Made by a program: the position numbers and the translations under genes
Shown here: in pieces, positions 5,590 to 6,128 of the stretch
Layout: every line of letters starts with the position of its first letter
How positions within the stretch are numbered: the stretch's first letter is position 1
Source: Anaerolineales bacterium
Lineage (GTDB): Bacteria > Chloroflexota > Anaerolineae > Anaerolineales > UBA11657
Direction: 5' to 3'
NCBI GenBank assembly: GCA_947503585.1
Contig: CANNEJ010000104.1
Coordinates: forward strand, 1 to 6,128
DNA length: 6,128 bases
Notes under the pieces: generated by a model
Database searches by the model: none
Seen by the model: only the letters and a program-made list of their open reading frames with translations
Told to the model about the DNA's origin: nothing

Positions 5590-6128
5590 CTAGGCTTCTG
5601 TAAATTCGCCCTCAACCACGTCCTCATCAGCCTTCTTGGGCGCGCTGCCGTTGGCGCCGGCCTGGGCTGCTGCCTGCTGGTTGAGCACGGCGGCAGCCTG
5701 CTCCAGCTGCTGGTTGGCATCCCGAATGCGCGCGGCGTCGTCACCCTTGGCGGCTTCCCGCACATCCCGGATGCGGCCTTCAACCATTTCGCGCGTCTGG
5801 CTATCCAGCTTGTCGCCTGCCTCCTGCACAGTTTTTTCTGTTTGGTAGGCCAAGCTCTCAGCGTTGTTGCGCACCTCGGCCAGCTCGCGCAGGCGCTTGT
5901 CCTGTGCATCGTGCTGGCGCGCTTCATTAATCAGCCGCTCCACTTCATTTTTGTCCAGGTTGGTGCTGGCCGTGATGGTGACTTTCTGCTCGCGCCCGGT
6001 GGCTTTGTCTTTGGCGCTCACGTTCAGAATGCCGTTGGCATCAATGTCAAATGTGACTTCTACTTGCGGCATGCCACGCGGCGCCGCCGGAATGCCCTCC
6101 AGCCGAAACTCTCCCATCAACATGTTGT
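5590..6128 (-). CDS. dnaK: Chaperone DnaK (Hsp70), C-terminal part, runs off right edge
   Basis: The visible 178 codons are the 3' end of dnaK. They begin at the end of the beta-sandwich substrate-binding domain (MGEFRLEGIPAAPRGMPQ, then VTFDIDANGILNVSAKDKAT). The alpha-helical lid follows from about LDKNEVERLINEARQH through the charged helices containing AYQTEKTVQEAGDKL. The protein ends with a low-complexity Ala/Gln linker (QQAAAQAGANG) and the acidic tail EDVVEGEFTEA, a usual DnaK ending. DnaK is the ATP-driven cytoplasmic folding chaperone, working with DnaJ and GrpE; the ATPase domain lies outside the window. The methionine near 6123 is internal, not a start. An intrinsic terminator follows about 22 nt after the TAG, so dnaK is the last gene of its transcript. 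Confidence 0.97.
   Translation of the reverse strand, partial: NMLMGEFRLEGIPAAPRGMPQVEVTFDIDANGILNVSAKDKATGREQKVTITASTNLDKNEVERLINEARQHDAQDKRLRELAEVRNNAESLAYQTEKTVQEAGDKLDSQTREMVEGRIRDVREAAKGDDAARIRDANQQLEQAAAVLNQQAAAQAGANGSAPKKADEDVVEGEFTEA

Noticed and set aside
1..6128. CRISPR array, tRNA or rRNA genes, prophage or toxin-antitoxin module
   Set aside because: No regularly spaced repeats, RNA-gene signatures or paired small genes were seen on either strand.

Overview
The window holds the junction of two gene clusters and looks bacterial, with fairly high GC. Recognisable housekeeping genes are dnaK (3' part), ilvE (branched-chain aminotransferase) and ypeA (GNAT acetyltransferase). A DUF92-type membrane protein, a small three-helix DUF1648-like membrane protein and the character of the DnaK tail are compatible with a Chloroflexota-type genome. 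That assignment is weak inference; no rRNA or other marker gene is present to settle it.

Layout, left to right. (1) 1-322, minus strand: the N-terminal part of a DUF92/TIGR00297 membrane protein that runs off the left edge. (2) 323-753: a spacer of about 430 bp between divergent genes, with no gene I can support. (3) 754-1173, plus strand: ypeA. (4) 1174-1719: a stretch of about 545 bp without a convincing intact gene, possibly containing the decayed C-terminal end of an IS110-like transposase on the minus strand. (5) 1720-5449, minus strand: a compact run read in the order ilvE, small membrane protein, APH-fold kinase, enolase paralogue. (6) 5534-5568: a strong intrinsic terminator for dnaK, just ahead of a TATAAT box that probably starts the ilvE run. 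(7) 5590-6128, minus strand: the 3' part of dnaK, cut by the right edge.

The most interesting part is the kinase/enolase pair. The enolase homologue keeps the metal ligands, the catalytic lysine and the catalytic acid of true enolases, but has Ala in place of the active-site His (yeast His373), Asp in place of yeast Glu168, and Ala in the first catalytic loop. It is therefore unlikely to be an ordinary glycolytic enolase. It overlaps the kinase gene by ATGA, so the two are probably translationally coupled. A reasonable inference is a two-step route: the kinase phosphorylates a hydroxylated small molecule and the enolase-like protein eliminates water from the product or rearranges it.

A run of nine G lies exactly at the kinase/enolase junction. 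One extra G, or a -1 ribosomal slip, would fuse the two proteins in frame with no stop codon between them. The kinase frame also continues upstream of its apparent TTG start to an ATG placed 1 nt after the membrane-protein stop, but is interrupted by a single in-frame TAG.
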